The notes: generated from the letters alone by a model not told the origin. Shown: positions 21,919 through 35,074, numbered from the stretch's first letter. The stretch: DNA of 64,000 bases from Branchiostoma floridae (GCF_000003815.2 NC_049996.1:15760427-15824426); one strand, 5' to 3'. A program made the numbers and translations.

Positions 21919-23324
21919 GCTAGATATGAAACTATATAACAGCTAAGTTACTTCTAAACGGTCTGTGCCGCTGTCTGCTGCAGGGTTGTTATCCCCTAGT
22001 CGGGGAGGGCGAACAACCAGCCGGCTGGCTCACCTGAAAAATAAAGCAAGCGTATTATGATTATTTTTACCTTGTAAATGTATTGACATAAATGATAAAA
22101 TATAACAAAAATCATGTCGATCCCTCAACCCCTTCATGAGTTATTCTGTTTCAAGGTCGGCTCATGAAATTCCAAATCGGGGCCATTCCAACAAAAACGC
22201 CAGGTGCCCAAACCTATAGCTACACCACTTATTTTCACAACTTCTTTATTTAAAAGTACATAAAATAAGTACATGAAATAATACAGCTACCATGTAAAAT
22301 TGACATTTGTTTAGTATCATTAGCAAGAGTGTTGAAATCAACCGTAAATGTCCTAGTATCTCAGAAAACAAGATCTATTTACCTAGCCTGGGTCCCATCC
22401 GATTACTATCGGGCCCGCCCTTAAGTGATCAGATGGCATCCAGGCGAATAATTGATAATTAATTACCAAATAAAAATCATAACCATAGTCCAGAAATTTC
22501 CGCAGCAGTACCATAAAAAACACACTAGAAAGCCATTATCGAACTTGACCTTTTTTCTGACCCCTTACCAAACCAGCGGTGTCAGCTGGATGGAAAAGAG
22601 AAGAATTTGGCCAAATGGGGACAAATAAGTTGCCATGGGATTTAAGTCTTTTGCAGTCTATCCCGCTATCCGCCGGCCGGCCAGTTCACTCCTAGGCCAA
22701 TTACATGTAACTCATACTAGGCTTTTATTCCTAATTTGACCAAATTCCCCTATTAATATTCTGGTAGAGACTAATAGACATATACATATATTGGAAAAGG
22801 CTCTAGTTGCGTGATAAGAACGATTTGATATGGATGACATCTACATATACACACATACATAGTCATACTTTTATTGAGTTGTATCATTAACAAAGTGTGA
22901 TCTATCATTCACCATTACAATTAGGTCCCTATCACATAGCCCAGTCTCTGATTCAATAATTTCTTAAACAAAGGTATGGACGGCTTCCAGGAACCCCAAA
23001 CTTGGCGCCTTCGCGCGCAAGCATGCGAATGATAAAAATTAACTTCAGTATGAAATCTAAATGATTAAACAAATTACTAAACACACATAGTATGGTCTAC
23101 CGAACGATAGATTCTTCAGCTTTGTTCTTTCACAACTTGTTTGAGACTGGCATTCTACAACATTAGCATCCGTTTTCCGATATACTTCCTATTATCGGCA
23201 CATATTTGCTCATTTTGCAACTGCTTTGTAAGATTTACAAATTTGGGGTAACGGACGAAAATCAATTGGTGCATGGACGTCATCAAAAGAAACGAATCCA
23301 CATAGCCTTTGATGCACACAAGCA

Positions 23325-23885
23325 TTGTAACACTACGACCTGAGGCTTTTGAACGGCGAATTGGAATTCATGTTATTCAAAAATCTCCTTGTCGCATAAC
23401 CCATGAAATAGAATGCAGAATGCATAATGGGATCAACATAAAACTAAATCTAGAAAAAACTCCTCAGTTTGGATACTTACTTTTACTTGAATACAAATGA
23501 TTAAATCACTAAAGTCAAATTTCAAAACTGGGGTCCGGCCAGGATGTTTACGGAAACAAGAGTAAAAGCGCTTATCCAGGAATATGTACAAATTATGCAA
23601 ACTATAAACAAACTATAGCAATACGACCAGTCTTTTGGACGGCGAATTGGAATTCATGTTATTAAAAAATCTACTTGCATATGAATCACCCGTGAAATAA
23701 AATCTACAATACACCAGGGCAATGTGGGATCAACATGGAACTAGACAAATTGGATCGTTACTTTTACTTCAATACAAATGATTTAAACACCCCAACTACA
23801 TGTAATTCTAAAGGACCAACCGGAATGTTAACGGAAACAAGAATGAAAGTGTTTATCCAGGAATATGCACAAATTATGCAGATGG
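23325..23885. repeat. Tandem duplication, two units of about 295 bases
   Basis: GACGGCGAATTGGAATTCATG (first copy GAACGGCGAATTGG), GGGATCAACAT, TACTTTTACTT, AATACAAATGAT, CCGGAATGTT and GTTTATCCAGGAATATG recur in the same order in both units. They lie in the presumed LRR leader intron. No convincing coding sequence. Confidence 0.8.
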
Positions 23886-24544
23886 TTATTTTTCTTTACG
23901 TTCTGTGTTTTGTTGTCTTTTATATCGGGATTTTCGTTCCGGAAAGCTGCCCGATAGGCCCGGATTGGAAATGTGACCGTACCATAACAAGGCGACTCAA
24001 CCGACAGACAGATTGACCGATTGCTGTAAAGATCTTTAACGTTAAATGTTAAAATATTTAACGTTACCTCGAATACATACACCCATTAAACTGCAGGAAT
24101 TTGATTTGCGACGACAATGTACATTGTACACTATGTAACCCAAGCGACAGACACGCAGACAGACAGACTGTTGTAAAGATCTTGTAAAATATGTATATTA
24201 CACTGTAGAGTTTTGTGGCGATAGTAGTGAGTAGACAAAAAGGCCGACTGGAAACATAGGCTGTTACTATGGTTACACACCCCTTCCACTTAAGACAGCG
24301 ACCGAATTGCGACCGCTGAATGACTAAAGATGTTAGAAATCCTTCAAAGAATTTCATTGATAAAGAACGAATTTTATTTTGTTTCGCTGCAACTCCCGAA
24401 GACTGCGAAGGAGGCAAAGTGAGAAGAGTTCTTACCGCGTACCGGCTAAGGCGGTCGCCCCTCCCGTCCACCACGGCCTTGTGCGGCGAGGGTGCTGCGT
24501 CTCGACTGGAACAGCCCGGAAAATGGCCAGCAGTCCCTGGAAAT

Positions 24545-24715
24545 AAACAAGGATACAAAAATTAGTTCGCACCATCAGCCTTACGTGCCATGAAATTGCG
24601 CTGTATGGAGATACATTTATTGACTTGATGGATACAAAAAGTAGTTCGCACTTTTAGCCTCACGTGTCAAGAAAAAGCTTAAGGGTTATATGGAGATACA
24701 TTTCTTCACATTAAG
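24545..24715. repeat. Short tandem duplication of about 105 bases
   Basis: GGATACAAAAATTAGTTCGCAC and GGATACAAAAAGTAGTTCGCAC (each quoted only to mark the match), CCTTACGTG/CCTCACGTG and TGGAGATACATTT recur twice in order. Confidence 0.6.
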
Positions 24716-25444
24716 TTGAGTATTTTGGAATTGCATTTTCACGATAGGTTAAACGTTAACAAATTGATGGATATTATAATAGAAAAACGGTACAGAAGAA
24801 ACTTTTCGCTTTACTTTGTAATGCTACTAACGAAGACCTTGATTGCACACATTCACATATACATATTCTTACATACATACTTGGTTAAGTGTAGGTCGCA
24901 ACAAAAAGCATAGTTTACGGATACATGATGTATATACAATGTTAAGTCTATGCCCAATGCCCAAGTCTACTTGTGAATTCGACTTCTTCTCGCTTCTTTA
25001 TCAAGCTCAAAAGGAGCCTGTATGTTTGCATCATTGCAGATGATATGCCGCTTATTCAAATAATACCAATCATACTAATACTACAACGTAAAGAAGAAAA
25101 AAGCCTCGAAAGTTACATGATTGTGATCCACATACGAGTAGCATTACTGTAATCTCAAACCGATACAAAGCTTCATGAGCGCTTCTTTGTGATGGCGAAA
25201 ATGTAAGCAAATATATGTTCAAATCAAAGATTTGTCTAAATTCATTACAAATATGACTTGCCTGTCTCACTTAGGCGTAAGAAGTAGGTACACATATGTT
25301 CTATCAGTTTCTCAAGTTTAGTTTTCTCGTTGCTGCATAAACTACATTCTACAACAAAACACGGTTCATTTTCTATTCTATCTGTGTTACAGTATCGACA
25401 TATCCGTTGTTAAAAGTGATACTTTAAACGCATCTACTCTCCAA

Positions 25445-25598
25445 GCAGAGGTTCGGCTCGGGCTGTTTTGACGTTGGTTCATATATCTGACAGCGTTCGG
25501 CCGGTGGACATGAAGTAAAATATCAAACGGTACAAAATAGAAAGCCTGATAAAAAACGCCTTAAAACACTACAAAAACAGCCGGAATGGAACCTCTGA
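25445..25598. mobile_element. MITE with GCAGAGGTT ends, copy 2
   Basis: GCAGAGGTTCGGCTCGGGCT at the left mirrors AGCCGGAATGGAACCTCTG at the right, with TTTTGACGTT inside the left end. Same family as 17016-17192. It lies about 40 bases downstream of the proposed exon ending at 25639. Confidence 0.65.
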
Positions 25599-25786
25599 GT
25601 ATGAAGTAGTTCTCATCGTGTCCGGTGGAGAGACTTACCGGTGGATCAGGCGGCGGCGGTTGTTTGTTCTCATGGCTGCATCTTGCGTTCCTCAGATCAC
25701 AAAAAGGACAGATGTCGTCTCTGCACTTTCCTGTTTCTGGTCTGTTCCTCAGAACAAAGAGCACTCCTTTTCATCTCCCTCGGTCC

Positions 25787-25800
25787 GTACCCATGGCAAC
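25787..25800. promoter_or_regulatory. RFX X-box-like site
   Basis: GTACCCATGGCAAC fits GTHNYYATRRNAAC at every position. It lies about 150 bases upstream of the donor of the proposed first LRR exon. Activity is not shown. Confidence 0.35.
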
Positions 25801-26128
25801 GCTACAGACGTCAGCCCTACGGTATGCTATGTCGCAAATGGGGTGGCGGAAAGTTGAAACATTCAAATGAAATTTTTTGCTACCTTCATTAGCAGTTAGA
25901 CGGCTCTGTGTCCACCTTTCCATGGAAATTTGTAACGGATCTCAAAGGATTGACGGATGGAAAGAAAATGCAGAAAGAGTCTGAAAAACACATTTCCGTT
26001 TAACGTACGATAGTGCAATAGAAATAATATTAAATGGAAAAGCTAATATTTTCTGACTTCATCAACTTGCTTATTGTAAGTGGAGAATAAAGGAAAAGGT
26101 GGAGAAAGATGGGGAAAGATAGATAGCC

Positions 26129-26130
<2 letters not shown>

Positions 26131-26164
<34 letters not shown>

Positions 26165-26203
26165 TACATGAGGCAGAAAAAGCGCACACGTAAACATGCA
26201 GCC

Positions 26204-26264
<61 letters not shown>
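26131..26264. repeat. (AG)n microsatellite in two blocks
   Basis: Pure and near-pure AG runs at 26131-26163 and 26209-26264 are separated by a short unique stretch. ORFs reading LSLSLS or RERERE here are artefacts of the repeat. Nothing else coding is seen from 25900 to 27130. Confidence 0.95.
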
Positions 26265-26268
<4 letters not shown>

Positions 26269-27159
26269 AAGAGCAAACGAAAACAAACAGCATTTGAGAG
26301 AGATACGGAGACACGCCATCCTTCTTCATAGTTTTATTTCCTATTCATGCAGCAGCCCGATACAACTCCTTACAACGCCTTGTTATTTCAAACCTTTTTC
26401 ACATCCATGTTAGTTTTGGTGTTGTTATTTATTCAGCTGTTTCATTCAATTCTGGCTATCCCTATTCCAACTATTGAATGTAATCATGCTATTCAAAAAT
26501 ACAATTGAAAAATACCATAAACTGGAGCGCACACAATTACCGGCCACAAAGTGATATACACGGCGTAAAGATCAAACAACTTCATTTTGAGCTGGAATGT
26601 TTTTCTATTTCATATCCCCTTTTTATGTGCAGTGTTCAGACTTAATTGTCTGTGTTTCAGATTGTGAAAATGGTGAATAAACAGGCCTGAGAAAAGGAAA
26701 CGCACATTTACTTTGAAACTGTTAAAAACGGAAGTCTTAGTGTCCATTCGTTTGGTCAAAGCGTCCTGTACTTTTCTGTGTTGTTTGATACGGGGTTTCC
26801 ATTCGTTACAGAGAGTGAGAATGAAAGTAAAAGTCATCACAAGACTTTTCACGATACTGCATCAAAATTTGGTATAGATGCCTCGGAACTGTAAGAGCCG
26901 ATTTCTTTCGAGACGTAAAGAAAATAGTTCAAGAAGAGGTGATGGGATGACAACATGTCACATCCCGAAGCGGCTGTTCCGTCTACATGTCACCTCCCCA
27001 CGGACAGTCTAGCTTGCTGTTTTTGTGTACATGTGAATAAACAATACGTCACGCTTTCATGGACTCCTTCTCCAATGCTTTGGAATCGTAAAACGTAATA
27101 ATGATAACATTCTTGCCCGAGGACTCATTGTAAGTGACCGAAAACTAACAGATATGACA

Positions 27160-27960
27160 GACAAACAAAGGTAAACACCCTTATAGAGGGTGTACAGCGT
27201 CGTGCATCTAAGTATATACTGGGTGCTGGTCATGAACATCCTGACTACAAATCCAGGTTGACGTCTCTGGGTATGCTACCACTCTCATATAGGAGAGAAG
27301 CTGCCGACGTTCTACTCTTTGTAAAGTCTATTGGGAACATATATGACTCAGACATAGTGAAATATGTTTCTTTCTCATCTAGAGGGACTAGAAGCTTTAG
27401 GGCCAACATGGCAACACCTTTTAGGTCTAAAACTCAACAGTATGCCACCTCATACATCCCAAGACTCATTAGTATTTGGAATGGGCTGGATGGGAACCTT
27501 AGAGCCATGGGCCGCTATGTCTCTCAGTCATCACACATAACTACATTTAAACGACAGTTGTTAAAATACCTACACAACCGATTCACACACCTTTATAATA
27601 CAGACACCCCATGTACCTGGACGTCGTTCTGCTCCTGTTCGACGTGCTTCGCAACAAGAGCACGTTAACCGTTCAACTTTGTATATAAACATTGTGCATT
27701 TTGTATATAAGTTATATTTTGTTTCCGATTATCACTGTGCATACCATTTTTGATTATTCTTATTATTTACTTGAATGTGTATTGTATATAAGTTATTGTT
27801 TGTTTCCGATTATTCCTGTATATACCATTGTTGACTCTTATTATTTACTTGTATTGTGTACTTTGTTTCGGGGAGACAACTTGCAGAGGTGGTATCACCT
27901 GTTTTGTCTCCCCACCATTTTTATATGGGAAGTGTAATAAACAAATAAACAAATAAACAA
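27160..27960 (+). mobile_element. 5'-truncated LINE, C-terminal end of the reverse-transcriptase protein plus 3' UTR
   Basis: The frame from about 27174 encodes TLIEGVQRRASKYILG, HPDYKSRLTSLGMLPLSYRR, TPFRSKTQQYATSYIPRLIS and IWNGL. These are typical of the region downstream of the reverse transcriptase in non-LTR elements. It runs to a stop at 27666-27668. The 3' UTR follows and the element ends in AATAAACAAATAAACAAATA, a short-repeat tail expected of LINEs. The 5' part, including endonuclease and catalytic palm motifs, is missing, so it is a dead copy. Confidence 0.85.
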
Positions 27961-28638
27961 ACTGTTCACTAAGCGATTATGGCTAACTGTATGCTATTAG
28001 TATAGCTACTCTTGTCTAAAAGCTTACTCTAGAATGGTTATGGTTTTATGGACAATAAACAGTCACTGTTAAATATGCCGATTTCAAAAGTTACACAGAC
28101 AATCAAATACATGCCATAAAAATCTTTATTTGATTTTAGATACTAGTATTCTTTCCCATTTTCGCTTGTAAGATTTGCATTTCTATTTCCTGGCCTTTTC
28201 GTCGCTACAACAATCTTGTTTCGGGGTTTAAAACTAACAGTAACAAACACATGTCTACAAAACTTATGAGCGTCCCTTCCCCAAAGTGTTTACTGAAATA
28301 TCCCCTACAAGACGGTGATGGCGGCGGGCGCACCTGTTGTCTAGAAATGGAGTGTCCCGTTTCTGTCAGGGGGGCAATGAGAGCGACCGAGGGAGGTATC
28401 TTTGAATCGTCTGTTTTACCCTTTGGATCAACAAACTTTTGAGTTTCGTCTAAATTGTACAATCTTGGGTGCATGTTACAAATACATATGTTTGTATCAA
28501 TCATTTAAGAAGACACCACAAAATAAGAAAATAGAAAATATTTCCGTGTTTCATTCCACCCGGACAACGAAATGGTACGTCCCTCACTATCACCACCAAT
28601 CACGTTCAAGTTCGGATGAGAGAATTTTTCATACAAAC

Positions 28639-28697
28639 TTTTGGCGCCACTGCACTTTGAGAGGAGAGCGAACATGGGGAGTCCCGTTAGAACTGAG
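28639..28697 (+). other. Candidate first exon of a plus-strand transcript, with E2F-like site
   Basis: TTTTGGCGCC at 28639-28648 resembles an E2F site. About 25 bases on, ATG at 28674 opens a frame for MGSPVRTE that runs into a strong donor (CTGAG|GTAAGA at 28698). The next good exon downstream is 30379-30462. Joined, the frame stops after about 22 residues. So this is either a leader with a short upstream ORF or the start of a non-coding RNA. Confidence 0.4.
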
Positions 28698-28929
28698 GTA
28701 AGAATTTTCCATGTTTTTATGGGAAAATACTAAGTTTTATCCAAGTTTTACTTTGTGTAGTCTCTGTAGAACATGTTGCCATTTGTCCTGATTGACTTCC
28801 AAGATATTTCATACGCATTTTCTCTCAAAATTTCTAGATATGTGAAGTACGATAAGGTATAGGCTGGGATTGCGTAAGTCAACATATACAAAACACGTAC
28901 GACATTTTTCTGTAATCTCCTGTAAACTG

Positions 28930-30330
28930 CATAGTTTTCCTCAAGTTTACCTCAGAATTTTCAGACAAAATGTTCCGACATAGAATTTTTTCACTTTTAG
29001 CCTTCTTTCATCGGGGAAAATTTCAGAAAAATTGTTCAACGCCCCTCCGTAGCTTGGACCCGGGGTAGCATTGAACATGGCCCCGGTTGCAATGTTATGC
29101 AATACCCTACCATGACGCTGTCGATGTGAGATCGAAAAGTCATTGAAAATTGTTGATTTTTCCTCACGTTTACCTCAGAATTTTCAGAAAAAATGTTCAG
29201 ACATGTCGTAGTGTCACCTTTAGCCTTTTTAATCCGTGGAAAATTAAGTAAAAAATTGGTAGCGGCCTTGTGTAGCTTGACCCTAGGATAGCATTGAACA
29301 TGGCCCCGCTTGTTATGTTAGGCAATGCCCGTATCTGACGCAGTCGGTCTCAGTCCGAAAAGTCAAAGGAAACTGTTTGGTTTTTCCTCAAGTTTACCTC
29401 AGAATGTTTAGAAAAAAATGTTCAGACATGTGCTAGTGTAACTTTTGCCTCTTTTTATCCGCAAAAAGTTGATAAAAATTTTTCGGCCATAGCGGCATAG
29501 CGGCCCTTTCGTAATTGGGCCCGGGGACAGGGGACATAGACCCGAGCGTAATATTGGTAGTACCCGGTACGGATCCCGTGACTAGCTGAAGTTGCCAATT
29601 AAACGCATTTCTAGTATTTTTTTACATTGTTGTAGATATTCACGTCTGTATTCTTTAATTTGGTTGTTTTTGCTCATGGAGATTGTCAATTTGTACCACG
29701 GGACGACATTACCTCACCGTCTGACGGAGCTGTCAATCATCCTAGATGTACTGTAGGAACTGAAGATAGTTGTTACGTGACAATTTTGTCAAAAGTAAAT
29801 TTTTCTCACAAGTTTACCTCAAAATTGTTGCCAAAAATATCCCCACAAATAGTAGTACAGCTTTTGACTATGTCTTTTTTTAAATTTTTTGCGGAAAATC
29901 CGGTTTACCGGGTTCAACTTCTGCGTCGGCCGGCCATAACAGGTGGCACGGGCCCGCCCGGGTTTTGACATCGCCCGATACATGACCCACGAAGTAGATG
30001 TTACGTCAGAATTTGCACTAAAATAATGTTCTTTCGCACGTTTTCCTCAGAATTGTCGCGAAAAATATTCTGGAAACTAGTAGTACGGATTTTAATTGCA
30101 TTGTTCTTGAAATTTACGGAGAATTCGTTCACCGGGTTCACCTAGTGCGTTGGCCGACCATAACAAGTGGCATGTCTCGCCCGGATTTTGACACCGCCCG
30201 AGTAACGTTACAGGGCGGGAGTGGTAGTTAGATGTTACGTCAGAATTTGCACGGAAAACAATGTTATTCCTCAAATGTTCATCAAAATTGTCAAGAATAT
30301 ATCCGTACACCTTGTAGTGTAACTTTAAGA
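28930..30330. repeat. Degenerate tandem repeat, period about 224-236 bases
   Basis: The marker block CCTCAAGTTTACCTCAGAAT, then AAAAATGTTC and ACATG, then a TAGTGT/TAGTAC block, appears near 28934, 29158, 29382, 29800, 30036 and 30263. The first three are closest (exactly 224 apart). Units also share TAGCATTGAACATGGCCCC. The block fills the intron between the candidate exons at 28697 and 30379. Confidence 0.8.
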
Positions 30331-30378
30331 ATTGCCACTTAAATATTCTGACACCTGTTGCTCACTTCTCACTTCCAG

Positions 30379-30462
30379 CTATGCAGCGCCGCCTGGCTCA
30401 GAAAAACAAACTGCAGAACATGACTGACAGAAGACCAACAGTCATTTATAAATGTAAACCAG
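30379..30462 (+). other. Candidate internal exon
   Basis: The acceptor CACTTCCAG and the donor AACCAG|GTAAGC bound 84 bases. ATG at 30381 starts MQRRLAQKNKLQNMTDRRPT and stays open through the donor. Spliced to the exon-like block at 36330 it would stop after about 34 residues. Protein or non-coding status is undecided; no family recognised. Confidence 0.4.
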
Positions 30463-31254
30463 GTAAGCTTGTGTCTTCCCCCACTTTTAAAAGCTCTTTT
30501 GAAAACAAATGATGTGCTTTCTTAAAGTACTTTCTTCTGTCTTTATATGATCTCTAGAACAAGTGCTGAGAATTCTCATTTACAAAACCATTCACTGATT
30601 AAAGAATGTGCTTATTTAATTAGGGCAATACACCTGTACCTGTGTTTGATTTGATTATGTAAAAGCATTTGCAGGTGTGTACAATTAGGCAGCCTAGTTG
30701 CTTTCAGATGATTACACCTGATTCACCAGTTTTGTTACTGCATGCTTTCTGAAACCAAGGAGGTTATAGCTCTCTCTCCTACCCTCTCTCCTTTCTTCAG
30801 AACATCTTCCCATCAGTTTTACTGTTTCCAGGCTGCTTGAAGGAAGGAAGGAAGCATCTTGCCCACAGTGAGAACACAAATAGGATTTGTATGTAGATAT
30901 CCTTTTTTTTGCTGAAGTTGTAGAATGAGTAAGGGTGGGGGGCATATGGGGAACTTGAGTCAAACTCTACTTTGGTTCGGCTCTCTAAATGAGTTAAATG
31001 TAGGGAACATTTTGAAAAGAGTGTGCCTTGTGACAAAGATATTTCAGAAGATCTTTGCATAAAATAACTGGGGTTCAGGGATAGAATTGCTTAGAGTAAG
31101 ACATTCATGAATGATATAGTTCACAAGGAGAATACCAGGAAGAAGCAATATCATGTTACTGTACATTTGAAACTTGTACAATCATTATGACTCAGTGACA
31201 AAACTGTATGGAATATATCTGGAAAGAACTGAAGAAGCAAAACTATGTAACGTT

Positions 31255-31309
31255 ACCAGTGTTCTGAATGTTACCCAACCATCTTGTAAGGAGAAGATGG
31301 AACACTGGT
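31255..31309 (+). ncRNA. Nested stem-loop, copy 1
   Basis: The outer stem ACCAGTGTT/AACACTGGT (9 pairs) encloses a 15-base bulge and an inner stem CCATCTT/AAGATGG (7 pairs) with loop GTAAGGAG. Homologous copies at 36852-36901, 41918-41968 and 46255-46304 carry compensatory changes in both stems. It is a predicted structured element within a larger transcript; function unknown. Confidence 0.5.
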
Positions 31310-32781
31310 TGAAAAACGCTTCATCTATGCTTCGTAATTGAAAAGATATAACAGTATAGTACGAACTTTTTTTACTAATCTTTTATGGAAGAAGACGGAT
31401 TTTAAAATCAGTATCTCTGAGTCATTTGTCCATCTTGCAAGTAACTATTTTATCCTAGTTGTAATTTGAAGATATCTTTCATGTCTTGTAAGAGAAAAGA
31501 CAAAATAGTATCTATCCCGGAATGAAGATATTGATGTAGGATCGGAGCTGGTGTGAAGGAAGCAAATACTTTATCCACGTTGCTATTTTGAAGATATCTT
31601 TAATGTCTTGTAAGAGAAAAGACAAACTAGTATCTATCCCGGAGTGAAGATATTGAAGTAAGATTTGGAGCACATGTGGAAGAGATGCCACTCAACACTT
31701 GGACTGTCAAGCCATTCCTGAAGATGTCCCAACAACTGACCACCTAGGGAGCCACCATCATCTCCTGAAATGAATGAATGAAAACATTGAATAAAGATGT
31801 TGATAAAGATTGAAATAAAGTGTTCAATAAAGATTGTGATGTTGAAATAAAGATGTTGAATAAAGATTATGATATTGAATAAAGATGTGGAATAAAGATG
31901 ATAGAATATAGACAGTGAATAATTGTCAAAGAAACTAATGTAATGAACATTGAATTGAACTTTCAAATGCTTGAATTTTGCAAAGTTGAAAGGCAATATT
32001 TGCCTGCTTTTAGCCCTGGCTTGCACTCTCTCACATGCACTTTGACTTAAGCTCTAGGAAAGGTAAGTTAAACCCCAAATTAGAGCTCGCGCAGGGACTA
32101 GTTAGTTGTCGAAGTGTGTGTTGATTCAGAGTCCAATCCTGGCATGCAAGTATCCAAATTTTTTCTGGGAGGTGGATAAAAAGAACAAAAAAAATCTGTT
32201 TTGAAAATTCCTATAAAAAATACAAAGTTGTGAACGGGATCCACAAATCCCTTAAAACAGTTTGCATTAATGATGAGAGCTGTTAAGCTCATTAAGTTAG
32301 CCATTAAGATAGTTAAGCTAATGAAAAGGAAGTTTGCATTTAGTTTGCAACATTTGCATAAGGACAAGGCACACCCAAAATTTAGCCCATACCAGGCCAA
32401 AGGAATTTCTGGCGAACAGAGAATTTCTTTAGCCTGGTCTAGTCTAGATCGGCAAGAGGACTCCTGTGTTTTTATGTTGTTCGAGACAACAGCAGACGGA
32501 CTATCCAAGATGCCAGAGGTAAGCCATGTTAAGAACTGCATGCTTTTACAACATGTGCTTTCTCTCCTCATACCTAGCTACAGCTTCCAACGTGTTTGAA
32601 AGAGGGGGGTCCTCTTCATAATCCAATAGTATCATCTGGGGTTTATTAATAGGGCCAAGCCATGGTTTTGTGTTTTTCTATCCCATGATGGGAAGGAACT
32701 TGGGTCCTTGCAAAGCTGGTGGGAATTCTTTTTGTTTTGATACTGTTTGCACACACTCTGTATTAGCTGCATTGACAACAA

Positions 32782-33150
32782 AATAAAGAGAATTGAATAA
32801 AAAAAGTGTCTGAAGACTGTGTGGTGTGAATTATTCATGGTTAGTTATAAGGTAGTAGTCATTAAGAAATTGTTTTTAGCTTCTTGAAACCTTTTTTGTG
32901 TCATATTTCGAGATGGTGTGTAAGATTCAGATGAAGTCAATGATTGAAATAAAGAAACAGTGTCTGAATATTGTGTGGTGTCAGTTACTTGTGATTTTTA
33001 ATAAGTTTTAAGATAGATTGAGAACCTCTTCGTGATTTCTCTTGAGACTGTTTTACCATATTTGAGGATGGTCTGTATTCTCTCTGTAAGCTGCAACAAT
33101 TGAAATAAAGAGACAGTGTCTTAATCTTGTGTGGTGTCAGTTACTCGTGA
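32782..33150 (+). repeat. Tandem poly(A)-site-like cassettes, array 1 (three)
   Basis: AATAAA at 32782, 32948 and 33104 is in each case followed 20-35 bases later by a GU-rich block (TGTGTGGTGT). That is the arrangement of a complete animal cleavage/polyadenylation signal. Units are about 155-165 bases. They may act as alternative ends of the proposed transcript. Confidence 0.6.
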
Positions 33151-34380
33151 TCAGAAGAATGTCTTCAGGATTTCTTGAGACCTTTCAATCTTTTCGAGAG
33201 CTTTTTTGCACCAATTTTGAGGGAGGACAACTTCTGTGGAGTGATGATGAAAGAAAAGGCATCTTCCAGGTGAACATGTAAGTATGAAACTCTTTGTAAC
33301 TTTTTTTCTTGTCTGAAGCTTCTTTTAACTTTTTTGTAGTTTCCTTTATTCACAGGACTGGTGATACCATGGAAGATGTATCCTGGCTACCAGCAAGGCA
33401 AGTGACGGGACCATGACAATGGAAATCAGGCATCAGTAAGGGAGTCCCTTTTGTTACTACACTATTATTATGACCAATTTTAGATCAACTGTAATCTTAA
33501 CAACAGTAACTGAAAGTGATTGCAAACTTGTGATTCTTATCATCAGCTTTATTGGTCTCCAATGAAAGAGAAGCATGCACAGCTGTTAATAGATGCATAC
33601 ATAAACATAGTGGTCAGTTAAATGGATTAAGACTGGTTTTAGATCAACTGTAATCTTAACATCTGTAACCTGAAAGCTTCTTAGTATTATCATAGCTGTG
33701 TTGGTTTCCGTTAAAGAGAAGTGTGTACAGCTGTTAAGAGATAACATACATAAAATCATGGTCAGGTAAATGGTAAATACTCTTTAAAAACCTTAGAAAT
33801 GCATTATAAGCAGTTTAGCTGAAGCTGTTCAGTCTTTTAAGGCAGATTTTTGTAGTATCCGTTTTTCTGAGACACTAGTTCACTTTCCACTCTTGATCTA
33901 TTCTTTGTTGCCTTCTACAGAACCTACGGGACTGAGTGAGTGACAGAACCTTTCCTCGGATGGATGCTCCTGCCTCAAGGCTTCCTGAAGGTCCCCCTAA
34001 GCTTTGGACAACAGGAACTGAACCAGATAACAAACTCTTTTTTTTTATAACTTTTACCCTTAGCTGGAAATATAAACTGAATGCAAGAATAGGATACTCA
34101 GTAGTAAAACTGAGATGGTACTGCAAATGTTTTGTGGTCCAAGATCTGAAGATTATAGGCAGTTATAAACAGCTGATCATGTAATGGGTTTACTTAACAA
34201 AGCTACCTATATATATTTGAAAGTAATTTCTGACAGCAATTTTGAGCTCAGTTTTGCTGAAACGCTTACAAATACATTGAATTTCACACTTTGTTGTTTT
34301 CTGGTTTTCTGCAGGTCCATTCACAGGACTGATGGTACTACATTGAGGTTACTTGGAGGAGGATGCATCAATGTTAGAAG

Positions 34381-34980
34381 ATCCTCTCTTTCTTCCTCCT
34401 TTTCTTTCTGCTTTCTTTCCTTCCTTCCTTCTTTACTCTGAGACTCTCACTCTTTTCTTTCTTCCTTTCTTGATAACATTGCTTCCTCAACAGTAACATT
34501 CATCTGTTGTCTGCTGGTATTTGAACCCATGACCTCATGTCTTCAACATGAAGTATTTGCACCTACAGACAGAACACATCCTTCCTTTCTTCCTTTTCTT
34601 TACCTTCCTTTCAATCTCCTTTATTCTTGAGAACAATGCTTCCTCAACAGTGACATTCCTTTATACCATGCTGGGTCTCTTAGGATCAAGAAACAACTAC
34701 AGTGGAGTGATGTGAATGGCAATCAGCACCATGGACAGGTCTACACAATTAACAAGCACATTCCTTTCTTTCTTTCTTTCTCTCTCTTTCCTTTCCTTTG
34801 CTCTTTTTCTGTCTTCTATCTTGATAACATAGCTTCCTCAACAGTGACATTCATCTGTTGCATGCTGGGATTTGAACCCATGACCTCATGAACCTGTAGG
34901 ATTTGCACCTACAGACAAAACACATCCTTCCTTCCTTCCTCCCCTTTTATTGTATTCCTTTCTTTCTCCTTTATTCTTCC
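34381..34980 (+). repeat. Pyrimidine-rich tracts (CCTT-type)
   Basis: Runs of CTTTCTTCCTTCC type occur at 34384-34470, 34580-34625, 34760-34820 and 34925-34980, and again in unit 2 at 39245-39330. Duplicated stretches containing AACAGTGACATTC and TTTGAACCCATGACCTCATG lie between them. Confidence 0.75.
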
Positions 34981-35074
34981 TCAACAGTGACATTCCTTCA
35001 TACCATGCTGGATTTCTTAGGATCAAGAAACAACTACAGTGCAGTGGATGGCAATCAGCACCAAGGACAGGTCT
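34722..35074 (+). promoter_or_regulatory. Two RE1/NRSE-like sites in unit 1
   Basis: 34722-34742 reads ATCAGCACC, AT, GGACAG, GTCT; 35054-35074 reads ATCAGCACC, AA, GGACAG, GTCT. Both follow GGATGGCA or GAATGGCA, and ACTATTAACAAG or a close form follows. Unit 2 and unit 3 copies are at 39420-39440 and 44148-44168. The 44148 copy is closest to consensus (GGACAGCGTC). Confidence 0.55.

Larger units (their letters stand above)
21919..25639 (-). other. 5' leader exons and introns of the LRR receptor gene (proposed)
   Basis: On the minus strand three exon boundaries have good splice signals. An exon ends at 25639 (CCACCG|GTAAGTC). An internal exon lies at 24536-24436 (TTTCCAG|GGACTG, ACGCG|GTAAGAAC). 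An acceptor at 22033 (TTTTTCAG|GTGAGCC) starts the exon holding the LRR ATG at 21918. Joined, no long frame leads into the receptor, so they would be untranslated leader. They could instead belong to another transcript. Between 22040 and 23300 I see nothing else. Confidence 0.45.

Noticed and set aside
26043..26413. ORFs reading LSLSLS or RERERE
   Set aside because: They are translations of the (AG)n microsatellite.
32098..32599. ORFs of 157 and 109 residues in macro-unit 1, with a shorter relative near 42889-43074
   Set aside because: They overlap on opposite strands and are broken in the other units. The similarity follows from the DNA repeat, not a conserved protein.
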